NCBI GenBank assembly: GCA_024401275.1
Contig: JAKSLJ010000003.1
Span: 62,001 to 126,000 of the forward strand
Origin: Bacteroidaceae bacterium
GTDB taxonomy: Bacteria > Bacteroidota > Bacteroidia > Bacteroidales > Bacteroidaceae
Direction: 5' to 3'
DNA length: 64,000 nt
This document shows positions 25,042 to 32,631 of the stretch, piece after piece. How positions within the stretch are numbered: position 1 is the first letter of the stretch; every line of letters begins with the position of its first letter. The notes beneath the pieces are model-generated. The model was not told the DNA's origin. It ran no database searches and saw nothing but the letters and a program-made list of their open reading frames with translations. The translations under genes were made by a program, and so were the position numbers.

Positions 25042-25066
25042 TAGGGACGGTTCTTTGACTCATTTG
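25042..25066 (+). repeat. GGGACGGTTCTTTGACTCA element (REP/RAYT-flank-like)
   Basis: AGGGACGGTTCTTTGACTC lies just past the BRO-N relic. A similar GGGGACGGATCTCTGACTT lies at 53864-53882 just past another gene relic. Such GGGACGG-TTCT words are known beside REP-associated transposases; none is present here. Confidence 0.35.
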
Positions 25067-25095
25067 TTTGCGTTTTTTCCGTACATAGAATGAAT

Positions 25096-25134
25096 AAAGC
25101 GTACAGTTTGTGAAATTCACAGATTGTACGCTTT
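25096..25134. promoter_or_regulatory. 39-bp concentric palindrome (operator candidate)
   Basis: AAAGCGTACA ... TGTACGCTTT (outer 10-bp arms) encloses TGTGAA-A-TTCACA (inner 6-bp arms). All share one axis at 25115, giving almost complete two-fold symmetry. The inner core resembles a CRP/FNR-type half-site pair. It ends 40 bases before the -7 box of the lipoprotein gene at 25307, a good position for an activator. Confidence 0.6.
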
Positions 25135-25148
25135 CTTTTCATATACTG

Positions 25149-25181
25149 TTTGCGAAACCTTTTCAAAACACCCTACCTTTG
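25149..25181 (+). promoter_or_regulatory. -33/-7 promoter of the lipoprotein gene
   Basis: TTTG (25149-25152) and TACCTTTG (25174-25181) are 21 bases apart. The transcript would have a leader of roughly 120 bases containing the 14-bp tandem repeat at 25252. Confidence 0.7.
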
Positions 25182-25251
25182 CATCGTCAAACAAAGCCTA
25201 ACCATGTTTAAAAATGCAGATGTTAATTAGGCTCTGAGCGATAAAAGTATT

Positions 25252-25303
25252 AACTCAAAACCAAAAACTCAAAACCAAAAACTCAAAACTAAAAACTCAA
25301 AAC
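25252..25303 (+). repeat. Four 14-bp tandem repeats in the leader
   Basis: AACTCAAAACCAAA-type units start at 25252, 25266, 25280 and 25294, ending 4 bases before the ATG at 25307. The unstructured A-rich leader may enhance translation, or it may be replication slippage. Confidence 0.7.
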
Positions 25304-25306
25304 ATT

Positions 25307-25918
25307 ATGAAAAAGTTTCTTTCAAAAATCATGTTCGCAACAGTAGCAATCATTTCAGCTACAGGTTTCACATCTTGTAACAACGCAGACGATCCTTACG
25401 TACCAACACCACAGTCAACTGCTCAGCAGCCTAAGTTGGACTATGTTCCAGTCTATGAACTGAACCTTTCAGAGGATATCCTTAATCTGTATGACATAAC
25501 GCTTGTTCTGCACAGTGGCGACAAGTCAAAGGAATCTATCCTTGGAAAGACAAATGGCACAGTTTTCGGCTTAGAAACTGTTAGCGGAAAGGCAACCTAC
25601 TACAAGTTCTTCTGCTCAGAAATTGATGGTAATAAGGGTATTGACTATGTAGAAGCCAAGGTTACTCCAAAGGCAGATATCAAGACAACCCTTGAGAGCA
25701 AGCCGGCAGAAATGTTTCTCACTGATATTTCCAAAGCCCAGATCTACAAGGCCGTATATGATGAGAACGGCAAGAAAATCGGCGAAATGGGTATAAGAAA
25801 TGGTGATGAATACTCTTTCTTTACTCCAAGCGAGATGTTGGAACAGATGGAAGATGGAACATTAAAGTATGATTTATGTGCCCAAATCCTTGCAGAACAC
25901 CTGACACGTAAGAAGTAA
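25307..25918 (+). CDS. Small exported lipoprotein of unknown function
   Basis: 203 residues. MKKFLSKIMFATVAIISATG followed by FTSC is a lipoprotein signal with lipobox Cys at about residue 24, then a Pro/Thr/Gln linker. The body (FLTDISKAQIYKAVYDENGK, and other beta-rich stretches) matches no family I recognise. It has its own promoter, a palindromic operator candidate upstream, and a strong terminator at 25941, so it is a single-gene unit. It was probably present before the restriction island beside it. Confidence 0.75.
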   Translation: MKKFLSKIMFATVAIISATGFTSCNNADDPYVPTPQSTAQQPKLDYVPVYELNLSEDILNLYDITLVLHSGDKSKESILGKTNGTVFGLETVSGKATYYKFFCSEIDGNKGIDYVEAKVTPKADIKTTLESKPAEMFLTDISKAQIYKAVYDENGKKIGEMGIRNGDEYSFFTPSEMLEQMEDGTLKYDLCAQILAEHLTRKK

Positions 25919-25940
25919 TATAACTTCTGAGATAAAGCCT

Positions 25941-25987
25941 AAGCCATCCGCAGAATACAGAACTGTTCTTGCGGATGGCTTTTTTTG
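25941..25987 (+). terminator. Rho-independent terminator
   Basis: AGCCATCCGC pairs with GCGGATGGCT; the loop holds an additional AGAACTGTTCT palindrome, and seven T follow. It ends the lipoprotein transcript. Confidence 0.85.
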
Positions 25988-25991
25988 TTTG

Positions 25992-26054
25992 CGGTTTTGC
26001 CCCGTCCAAGTCGAAATCAAAGGGAATTTTCGTTTGTTTGTTTGTTTGTTTGCG
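25992..26054 (+). repeat. Partial extra copy of the island-flanking repeat
   Basis: The segment from GTTTTGCC through GAAATCAAAGGGAATTTT and the GTTTG run repeats the right half of the 26101-26229 element, in the same direction. Confidence 0.65.
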
Positions 26055-26100
26055 TTTTGGCAATTTCTCCACAACTCTCATGGAGCAGCACAGATTCAGA

Positions 26101-26229
26101 ACCAGATACGAGAATCGCGTATCTGGTTTTACTTTCCTCTTTTTTTTGTTGGTGTTGGTTGGTGGTTTTGCCATGACCGAGCTGAAATCAAAGGGAATTT
26201 TTGTTTGTTTGTTTGTGTTTGTTTGCGTT
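26101..26229 (+). repeat. Left direct repeat flanking the GATC restriction island
   Basis: The element begins with a hairpin, ACCAGATACG-agaatcg-CGTATCTGGT. It continues through a T-rich run, TGTTGGTTGGTGGTTTTGCC, GAAATCAAAGGGAATTTTTG and a (GTTT)n-like tail. The same order of blocks recurs at 31402-31537 with few differences. The two copies bracket exactly the restriction-modification genes. Confidence 0.85.
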
Positions 26230-26253
26230 TTTCGGAAAAAAAACTGCAAGAAC

Positions 26254-26284
26254 TTGATTTATTCGGAAATAAATTGTAATTTTG
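26254..26284 (+). promoter_or_regulatory. -33/-7 promoter of the restriction island
   Basis: TTG (26254-26256) and TAATTTTG (26277-26284) precede the dpnM-like ATG by 55 bases and lie inside the left flank, immediately after the repeat. Confidence 0.65.
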
Positions 26285-26339
26285 CAGCTGTAATAAACGT
26301 GTCAGTGACAGACACAGACTCAAAAATCATAATTAAATA

Positions 26340-27314
26340 ATGGTTAAAGCAAAACCTTTTATCAAGTGGGTTGGAGGTAAGACTCAACTCATTGAACAAC
26401 TGGATGCACAGCTGCCAGCTGACTTTGGTAATTGGGATAATGTGACTTACATTGAGCCTTTTGTGGGTGGAGGAGCGATGCTCTTTTATATGTTACAACG
26501 ATATCCGAATATCAAACATGCTGTCATAAATGATGTTAATCCAGATTTGACCACCTGTTACCGTACAGTTAGAGATAATCCTGAGGAACTGATAGCATCA
26601 TTGCAGGATATTCAGAATGTTTACAATGCTCTTGAAACAGAAGCAGCTCGCAAGGAATTCTTCTTAGCAGTTCGTGACCGTTACAATGAGAAGAATCTTG
26701 AACCTATAGAGAATACTACTAAGTTCTTCTTTCTCAATCGCACATGCTTCAACGGTCTTTATCGCGTAAACAAAAGAGGGCTTTTTAATGTACCTTTCGG
26801 TAAATACACGAACCCTCAGATTTGTGACCCTGCTACCATCCGCAAAGATAGTGAAATCTTGCAACGCGTGGAGATTTTGACCGGAGACTTTGAACTAACT
26901 TTCCCTCATGCCAACGGCAATACGCTCTTCTATTTTGATCCGCCTTATCGACCATTGAGTAACACCTCAAGTTTCAACGACTATTCAAAAGAGGCATTCA
27001 ATGATGATGCTCAGATTCGCTTAAAAGAGTATTGCGATAGAGTAAATGAGGCTGGCTTCCATTTCATGCTCAGCAATTCGGATAGTAGGGGTAAGAATGT
27101 TGAAGATGATTTCTTTGATGTTCTTTACGGAGCATATCAGATTGAACGAGTATGGGCCTCAAGAAACATCAATTCTAATGCCTCAAAGCGCGGAAAGCTC
27201 ACTGAGATTCTTGTCCACAATTACGAGGAAACCAAAGCTAACGCATATGTTGAGAACTTCCAGTTAGAGCCAATGTTTGTTGCTGAGGATGAACCAGAAT
27301 ATAACGCAAAATAA
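26340..27314 (+). CDS. dpnM: Dam/DpnM-type DNA adenine methyltransferase (GATC)
   Basis: 324 residues. An alpha-class N6-adenine methyltransferase: FIKWVGGKTQLIEQL and YIEPFVGGGAMLFYML form the AdoMet site (motifs X and I), YFDPPYRPLS is catalytic motif IV (DPPY), and NRTCFNGLYRVNKRG belongs to the target-recognition part, as in DpnM and Dam. It methylates double-stranded GATC, protecting host DNA from the DpnII-type nuclease two genes on. It is the first gene of the island, just behind the promoter, which fits methylation before restriction. Confidence 0.93.
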   Translation: MVKAKPFIKWVGGKTQLIEQLDAQLPADFGNWDNVTYIEPFVGGGAMLFYMLQRYPNIKHAVINDVNPDLTTCYRTVRDNPEELIASLQDIQNVYNALETEAARKEFFLAVRDRYNEKNLEPIENTTKFFFLNRTCFNGLYRVNKRGLFNVPFGKYTNPQICDPATIRKDSEILQRVEILTGDFELTFPHANGNTLFYFDPPYRPLSNTSSFNDYSKEAFNDDAQIRLKEYCDRVNEAGFHFMLSNSDSRGKNVEDDFFDVLYGAYQIERVWASRNINSNASKRGKLTEILVHNYEETKANAYVENFQLEPMFVAEDEPEYNAK

Positions 27315-27336
27315 GTCCCTCAAATTCAGGTGAATA

Positions 27337-27510
27337 ATGGATAGAAATATGGCAAGACCTATAAAAGAAACCCCAACGCTCTATGGTGCAGATGCGCGCC
27401 GTTTTGAGCAGATGATAGCTAATCCTAAGCCAGCTTCGCGTGAGGAAAAGGAACGCATCAGGCGTACTTATGAGGCAATGAAGGCCATTGCAACATTTCC
27501 GGTTTTATAA
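27337..27510 (+). CDS. 57-residue conserved small protein (MARPIKETP type)
   Basis: ATG 27337 (an alternative ATG at 27349 gives MARPIKETP...) to TAA 27508. The product contains RPIKETPTLYGADARRFEQM and a helical charged middle (ASREEKERIRRTYEAMKAI). Very similar short proteins starting MARPIKETPxLxGxDARRF accompany toxin or restriction genes in Bacteroidota as I remember them. The role is unknown; a regulator or antitoxin is possible. It lies between the methyltransferase and the nuclease, 22 bases after dpnM. Confidence 0.65.
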   Translation: MDRNMARPIKETPTLYGADARRFEQMIANPKPASREEKERIRRTYEAMKAIATFPVL

Positions 27511-27554
27511 CCAAAGGGAGTCGGTTTCGACCCGTTTAATCAAGGGAAAATATT

Positions 27555-28376
27555 ATGCAAAAAGACTTTGATAAATTCATGTCTCAGCTACAAGAGACAA
27601 ACCAGACGCTTGATTTCTTCTGTGATTTTGACAAGATAGCTCAGAATGTAGAAGACATCAAACTAAGCCTCTGTATGCTCAATAGCCTTGTTGGTGCAGC
27701 AGACATGCGTAAGGCTGTTGAGACAATCTGGAAGCGCGACAAAAGCGCATTCAACGTTATGGACATTCTTATCGCAGTTCGTAGCGAAGGCAAGAAGAAA
27801 GTTCTGAACTCACTTGGTGAATGTGTTGTTCTCGACACTCTTTTCACATCTATTGATGGCGTGATGGAGTATCTTGACAACACAGGACTTACAAAGGTTT
27901 TCCAACAGCAAAAGATAAAAGACCTTGTCGATTACGTCTTTGGTATAGAAACAGGGCTTGATACGAATGCAAGAAAGAATCGTAGTGGTCATGTAATGGA
28001 AGGCATGGTTGCACGTATTTTCGACAAAGCTGGTGTGAAGTACCGCCAAGAGGTTTATTCAAGCGAATGGTCTTCTATTTCAAGAGTCTTAGGCGATGAC
28101 GAAAAGCGTTTTGACTTTGTGGTTAAGTCAAAGGATAAGACCTATCTCATAGAAGTTAATTTCTATAGTGGTGGTGGTTCAAAACTTAACGAGGTTGCAC
28201 GTTCTTACTCCGATATTGCTCCTAAAATCAATTCTGTTCCAGGTTTTGAATTTGTATGGATAACAGATGGAATTGGATGGAAGAGCGCAAAGAACAAGCT
28301 GCAAGAGGCTTATAGTATAATCCCAAGCATTTATAATCTTACTAACATAGTAGAATTTATAAATTCCGTTAGATAA
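27555..28376 (+). CDS. dpnB: DpnII/MboI-type restriction endonuclease (GATC)
   Basis: 273 residues, close to the length of DpnII (288). The C-terminal half carries the PD-(D/E)xK core RFDFVVKSKDKTYLIEVNFY (Asp, then Glu-Val-Asn in place of the usual ExK, as I recall for this family) after NRSGHVMEGMVARIFDKAGV. The N-terminal half (FDKIAQNVEDIKLSLCMLNSL) also matches DpnII/MboI. It cuts unmethylated GATC. Its position behind a DpnM-type enzyme supports the call. It ends 2 bases before the next gene. Confidence 0.9.
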   Translation: MQKDFDKFMSQLQETNQTLDFFCDFDKIAQNVEDIKLSLCMLNSLVGAADMRKAVETIWKRDKSAFNVMDILIAVRSEGKKKVLNSLGECVVLDTLFTSIDGVMEYLDNTGLTKVFQQQKIKDLVDYVFGIETGLDTNARKNRSGHVMEGMVARIFDKAGVKYRQEVYSSEWSSISRVLGDDEKRFDFVVKSKDKTYLIEVNFYSGGGSKLNEVARSYSDIAPKINSVPGFEFVWITDGIGWKSAKNKLQEAYSIIPSIYNLTNIVEFINSVR

Positions 28377-28378
28377 CC

Positions 28379-29707
28379 ATGCAAGAATTTGTGAACTTTT
28401 GCAATTCCATAAGAGATTTGGTCGAGTCGCACCCTCAAATGAATATTGAAGGAGCGAGACAGATTGTATGTGCCATAAATAACTATTTGTACACGACCCA
28501 TCCAAACATCGGTACAATAGAAAAGCTTGGAACAACATTTGATTATTTTTCTGACTTCCATAAGTTCTGGCATAATCATCATGAAGAAATTCTTGGTTGT
28601 ACAATTGACGATGTGAATTGTGAAAAAATTGCAGATTCGCTTCATGATGTTTATTTATCAACACAAGGTGCTGCATTTAATTCCGTTTGGGATACTTGTG
28701 GATTATCCAATGAGCAAGTATGCAGAATTCGACTCCTAACAGCAAATCAGGATTTCAGAGGTTCGAGAAATTTTTATGATTTAGCGAATGTTTTTGAAAG
28801 CGATAATACAATTTTTGATGAAAATAATATCAAAGAAGAGCCACAAGATTTCCTCCGTTCTATTGATGTGGGTGGTTTGTCTCAAAACGACAAGCGCATT
28901 AACTATGCTAAAAACATTGCAGATTTCTTACTCTCTCATAACTGTTCACCCTACGAACTTATAGACAAGTATGATAGGGATATATTTGCCTTAAGGAATG
29001 CTTTGATTGCATGTAATGCTGGCTATGGTAATAAAAAGGCAGACATGTTCGTCAGAGACATGGTTGTCTTAGGAATTTGGACAGGTGTGACTGGTTTTGA
29101 AAAAATCAATGTTGCAAGTGATGTCAATACAATAAAAGTGGCATTAAGAACTGGTATAATCAAAACCGAGATTCCTCTTGTATCGAGTTTCCTTGATATT
29201 TTTTGCTATCAGTATGGTTATATAGACGACATGAATGCTAAGGCATGGAGAAGGGTATGGGAGATTTGGATATACAAATATCCAGAAGATCAAATATCAA
29301 GCCCTTGTTTATTGGATTACTTTGTTTATAATGTAATTGGAAGGCAATTCTGTCGCGAAAGCTTGAGCATTTTCCGTGGTAATAATTGCGGTCACATTTT
29401 TAGATGGCATTCTGGTGTGAATAAAACCTGTCAAACTTGTCATACACAAGGTATTAGAAGACAACCTGCATCTGTAATAAATAAAGTAATGCCTTGTTGC
29501 GATGATGAAGGGTTTGTTGCAATTCTATGGACTGATTATGTAAAGTCATTACCAGAAGACCAAAAGATTCGCAGATGCCCATTTGTTGATATTTGTGCAG
29601 ACAAGAAGCATATGATGCCTCCAAAATCAATAAGCATTATGGGGCAAACTGGTTGGCGATCAGCTTATAGCATAGAAGGAGAAGGTGGTGGAGGCTTAAT
29701 GGCATAA
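28379..29707 (+). CDS. Unrecognised protein with HhH-GPD-like region and cysteine cluster
   Basis: 442 residues, not matched to any restriction family I know. Residues 191-262 resemble the helix-hairpin-helix/GPD core of base-excision DNA glycosylases: ACNAGYGNKKADMFVRDMV (G-x-G-x-K-K-A-D) followed 30 residues later by VASDVNTIKVALRTGII, where Asp248 would be the catalytic aspartate. A C-terminal group of cysteines (351, 354, 373, 374, 400, 406) could hold an Fe-S cluster or zinc, but its spacing is not the MutY/Nth pattern. It starts 2 bases after the DpnII-like gene and is followed by a MutH-like nuclease. A DNA-damage or modified-base role in the restriction system is inference. Confidence 0.5.
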   Translation: MQEFVNFCNSIRDLVESHPQMNIEGARQIVCAINNYLYTTHPNIGTIEKLGTTFDYFSDFHKFWHNHHEEILGCTIDDVNCEKIADSLHDVYLSTQGAAFNSVWDTCGLSNEQVCRIRLLTANQDFRGSRNFYDLANVFESDNTIFDENNIKEEPQDFLRSIDVGGLSQNDKRINYAKNIADFLLSHNCSPYELIDKYDRDIFALRNALIACNAGYGNKKADMFVRDMVVLGIWTGVTGFEKINVASDVNTIKVALRTGIIKTEIPLVSSFLDIFCYQYGYIDDMNAKAWRRVWEIWIYKYPEDQISSPCLLDYFVYNVIGRQFCRESLSIFRGNNCGHIFRWHSGVNKTCQTCHTQGIRRQPASVINKVMPCCDDEGFVAILWTDYVKSLPEDQKIRRCPFVDICADKKHMMPPKSISIMGQTGWRSAYSIEGEGGGGLMA

Positions 29708-29740
29708 AAATATAAATAAGTACATTTAAATAGAATCAAT

Positions 29741-30445
29741 ATGATAAGTAGTAAGGTTATAGAAGTTCTTACTCCACTTTTTAATATAGTGACTAACGCA
29801 AAAGGTAAGACTATACGCCAGATAAAAGACGAATTGTTTATAGGCGATAAATGTAAGATGAAGAAAGGTGCTTCTGGTCTTATTGTTGAAAACCTACTTG
29901 GTGTAGAAAACAATAACCGAGACGAAGCCGACCTTCCTCAGATAGGATGTGAGATTAAGATTCTTCCTTTGCAGAAGAACAGGGATGGTTCTATTAAGGC
30001 AAAGGAACCTACAGCTATTCAGATGATTAATTATTGTGAGGTAGCAAAAGAAACATGGGAAACTGCAAAACTACGCAGCAAGATTAATTTAACTTTTTGG
30101 GTTGTATATCTGGCCAAAGAGAATGGTACTTCAAAGGCTCAAGATGATTATGTTATAGTTGACTATTTCCTTGACCATCCTTCGGATGTTCAAAACGGAG
30201 TTTTCAAAACAGATTGGGAAGAAATTCAGTCTTACATAAAGCGAGGTGATGCAGATAAATTATCTTGTAGCATGGGTACTTATCTTGAACCTAAAACCAA
30301 AGGCGCAAACAATCAAGATGAAACAGACGCTCCTGACGGAAAGGGTGGTTTAACTCGTGCACGTCGTAGAGCTTTCTACTACAAGAAGAATTACACCAAT
30401 ACACAGATTATTCCTAATTTGGATTTATCAGCTATTAAAAAGTGA
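29741..30445 (+). CDS. MutH/Sau3AI-family endonuclease
   Basis: 234 residues. KKGASGLIVENLLG, then EADLPQIGCEIKILPLQ is the MutH/Sau3AI catalytic pattern (Glu, then D-x(n)-E-x-K), followed by KEPTAIQMINY. MutH nicks and Sau3AI cuts at GATC, so this is probably a second nuclease with the same recognition as the DpnII-like one. Its length fits a one-domain enzyme (Sau3AI has two such domains). The stop overlaps the start of the dpnA-like gene (GTGA). Confidence 0.85.
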   Translation: MISSKVIEVLTPLFNIVTNAKGKTIRQIKDELFIGDKCKMKKGASGLIVENLLGVENNNRDEADLPQIGCEIKILPLQKNRDGSIKAKEPTAIQMINYCEVAKETWETAKLRSKINLTFWVVYLAKENGTSKAQDDYVIVDYFLDHPSDVQNGVFKTDWEEIQSYIKRGDADKLSCSMGTYLEPKTKGANNQDETDAPDGKGGLTRARRRAFYYKKNYTNTQIIPNLDLSAIKK

Positions 30446-31368
30446 TACAAACATATTACAAGTCATCCAACAACGATTTCCTCCTTGCTCACGGAGATAC
30501 GTTTCAGTTGCTAAAAGATTTTAGCTTCAAGTTCGACATGATATTTGCCGATCCTCCTTACTTCCTCTCCAATGGTGGCATAAGCCTACAGAGCGGGAAG
30601 GTGGTTTGCGTGGATAAAGGCGAATGGGACAAGGGGAAGAGTCCCGAAGAAATGAAGGATTTCAACATGGAGTGGCTCGGATTGTGCCGCGACAAGTTGA
30701 AGGATAATGGCACTATCTGGATTTCGGGAACGTATCATAACATTTTCTCCGTAGCTAACTGCCTCACGGAACTTGGCTACAAGATTCTGAACGTGATAAC
30801 ATGGCAGAAGACTAATCCACCTGTAAATATCTCTTGCCGTTTCTTTACCTACTCAACGGAGTTCATCATCTGGGCTAGGAAGAGCAAGAAAGTTGCTCAT
30901 AAGTACAACTATGAACTGATGAAGAAACTCAACGACAACAAGCAGATGACTGATGTCTGGCGTTTGCCTGCCATCGGTCGTTGGGAGAAGTCGTGTGGCA
31001 AGCATCCTACGCAGAAACCTCTGTCTGTTCTGACTCGCATAATCCTTGCTTCTACAGATAAAGGCGACTGGATTCTTGACCCATTCAGCGGAAGCTCAAC
31101 GACTGGTATTGCCGCTTGTCTGTGCGACCGAAGGTTTGCTGGCATTGAGCAATCGGAAGAGTTCTGCCAAATGAGTAAGGCAAGACGCGAAGAACTTGAC
31201 CAAAAGGGAGTAAAGGCTGACCTGAAGCGACACATTGTTGATTTCAAGGCTTTGGAATCATTTGGGCAGCTGAACCTCTTTGATGGCGAAGATACCGGAA
31301 TGGTTTGCGAAGACGAAAGCGCACTCTATGGAATGTTGCCTTTCGACACAAAGCCTTTGAACAAGTAA
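30442..31368 (+). CDS. dpnA: DpnA-type (beta-class) adenine methyltransferase
   Basis: 308 residues from GTG 30442, overlapping the MutH-like gene by 4 bases. MIFADPPYFLSNGGISLQSG (motif IV DPPY near residue 37) with VDKGEWDKGKSP, WQKTNPPVNISCRFFTYSTE, HPTQKPLSVLTRIILAST and LDPFSGSSTTGIAA (motif I) give the permuted beta-class order. They match the DpnA sort, which methylates GATC on single-stranded DNA. In the pneumococcal system dpnM, dpnA and dpnB lie together; here the order is M, small ORF, B, HhH-like, MutH-like, A. Confidence 0.92.
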   Translation: MIQTYYKSSNNDFLLAHGDTFQLLKDFSFKFDMIFADPPYFLSNGGISLQSGKVVCVDKGEWDKGKSPEEMKDFNMEWLGLCRDKLKDNGTIWISGTYHNIFSVANCLTELGYKILNVITWQKTNPPVNISCRFFTYSTEFIIWARKSKKVAHKYNYELMKKLNDNKQMTDVWRLPAIGRWEKSCGKHPTQKPLSVLTRIILASTDKGDWILDPFSGSSTTGIAACLCDRRFAGIEQSEEFCQMSKARREELDQKGVKADLKRHIVDFKALESFGQLNLFDGEDTGMVCEDESALYGMLPFDTKPLNK

Positions 31369-31401
31369 ACCTTATCATCATCCCCTCCGCATTTCAGTTA
31401 A

Positions 31402-31537
31402 ACCAGATACGAGAATCGCATATCTGGTTTTACATTTCTCTTTTTTTGTTGGTTTGTTGGTGTTGGTTGGTGGTTTTGCCATGAACGAGCTGAAGACAAA
31501 GGGAATTTTTGTTTGTTTGTTTGCGTTTGTTTGCGTG
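31402..31537 (+). repeat. Right direct repeat flanking the GATC restriction island
   Basis: Same block order as 26101-26229: hairpin ACCAGATA...TATCTGGT (one stem mismatch relative to the left copy), T-run, TGTTGGTTGGTGGTTTTGCC, AAAGGGAATTTTTG and GTTTG tail. It lies 33 bases after the last island gene. Confidence 0.85.
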
Positions 31538-31685
31538 TTATTCTGAAAGAAATGCGGAATTGTTTTTCCGAATGGCACTTCGCGGTGGGGATCAACTCGA
31601 AGGGCGTCGCAAAACGCGACTCCCCTTTAAACAGGATTCCCATTTTGGGAATGCAGATGCCGGAGCTTCTCCAAGATTATATGTA

Positions 31686-31779
31686 GCTCAAAGAAACTGG
31701 TAAGAAATAAAAGAAACTTACTTGGCGAAGTAACCCTGCATTATAGCCGCCCCTTATCAAGGGGCTCTAAATCTTCGAG
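31686..31779 (+). repeat. Dispersed ~95-bp intergenic repeat, copy B
   Basis: Near-identical to the reverse complement of 2694-2789. Includes CTGCATTATAGCCGCCCC and the palindrome CCCCTTATCAAGGGG, then TCTAAATCTTCGAGC. Confidence 0.8.
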
Positions 31780-31816
31780 CAAAAACAAAAAGAAAATTTT
31801 TGAGAACAATGACGCT

Positions 31817-31932
31817 CTTGTTGGAAACGACGCCCCATGGCGTCGTTAAACCGCCGCAAAGCAAATCAAACAAATCCAACAATCAAACAAATCCGCTCAT
31901 TAACGACACCAGGGGGCGTCGTTTCCAACAAG
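31817..31932. repeat. 116-bp element with 31-bp imperfect terminal inverted repeats
   Basis: CTTGTTGGAAACGACGCCCC (31817-) and its reverse complement (ending 31932) bound a 54-base centre. The left arm contains a nested perfect hairpin AACGACGCC-ccat-GGCGTCGTT; the right arm has a weaker version. The size and shape are those of a MITE-like or large hairpin element. No target-site duplication is obvious. Confidence 0.6.
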
Positions 31933-32073
31933 CGGCATCTTAACTTGGCATTATCATCTCAGTTTCCAATTTTTAAGTCGAAATCAAAATGCTTGGCGAA
32001 ACGCATCGTTTCAAGGCGCAAAACATTTGCTATGGCTTTGCTCAGTTTTTCAGTTCCTCAGTTCCTCATATTT

Positions 32074-32499
32074 TTAGTTCCTCAGTTCCTCAATAACTTC
32101 TTCAATGTTGCAGCAAACGGCGGAGAACAGTTTGTACATCAGTTCCGGTTCCTGCCTCTCGGGAATGAGTACGATGGTCTTTTTTCCCTTGCCCGCAAAC
32201 CATCCCGCTTCGGTATGAGCTGATCGCCCACATGGGAGCACGAGCACACAAGCGTCGCACGACTCCATCGCCTCGATGTCGTTCTTGAACTGTCGCTCGG
32301 CAAGCGGATGGGTCAGGTTGTCGCGATACTCTTCCGGAGTCCATTCAAGCCATTTCTCGCTGATGTTATACCAATGGAAACCCTCATCGCCGGAAGGTGG
32401 ATTCCTGAAATCATACACATCAAAACCGCTTTCCCGCAGTTTGCTTACCACTTCAGGAAAGTAATTGTTTCGCCAGGATGATGCAACATATATTTTCAT
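32074..32499 (-). CDS. Nucleoside 2-deoxyribosyltransferase-like protein
   Basis: 141 residues. MKIYVASSWRNNYFPEVVSK, then DAMESCDACVLVLPCGRSAH, TEAGWFAGKGKK fits the flavodoxin-like fold of nucleoside 2-deoxyribosyltransferases and related N-glycosidases: an N-terminal strand, a mid-protein D-x-x-x-x-x-V, and an E-x-G-x-x catalytic-helix Glu. Substrate unknown. It lies alone between the repeat region and the epimerase/GH30 fusion, on the opposite strand to the restriction island. The small size is normal for the family. Confidence 0.75.
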   Translation of the reverse strand: MKIYVASSWRNNYFPEVVSKLRESGFDVYDFRNPPSGDEGFHWYNISEKWLEWTPEEYRDNLTHPLAERQFKNDIEAMESCDACVLVLPCGRSAHTEAGWFAGKGKKTIVLIPERQEPELMYKLFSAVCCNIEEVIEELRN

Positions 32500-32631
32500 A
32501 CTTTCAAAGCTTTTTTAGATAAGATAAAAATTTTGCGCAATTGCCATTCGGAAGTATGAGTCTTCATTTTTTTCCGCATAAACGCAAACAAACGCAAACA
32601 AACAAACAACTTCAGCTAGCACTATGGTGCA

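Larger units (their letters stand above)
31369..32073. other. 705-bp non-coding stretch rich in repeats
   Basis: It holds the right flanking repeat (31402-31537), copy B of the dispersed repeat (31686-31779) and an inverted-repeat element (31817-31932). Between them lie only short fragments: a GTCGC-aaaac-GCGAC hairpin near 31608 and AGTTCCTCAG triplets near 32043-32095. No credible gene is seen on either strand. Confidence 0.7.

Noticed and set aside
25941-25987. Riboswitch or attenuator
   Set aside because: The hairpin follows the lipoprotein stop codon and has a T-run; an ordinary terminator explains it.
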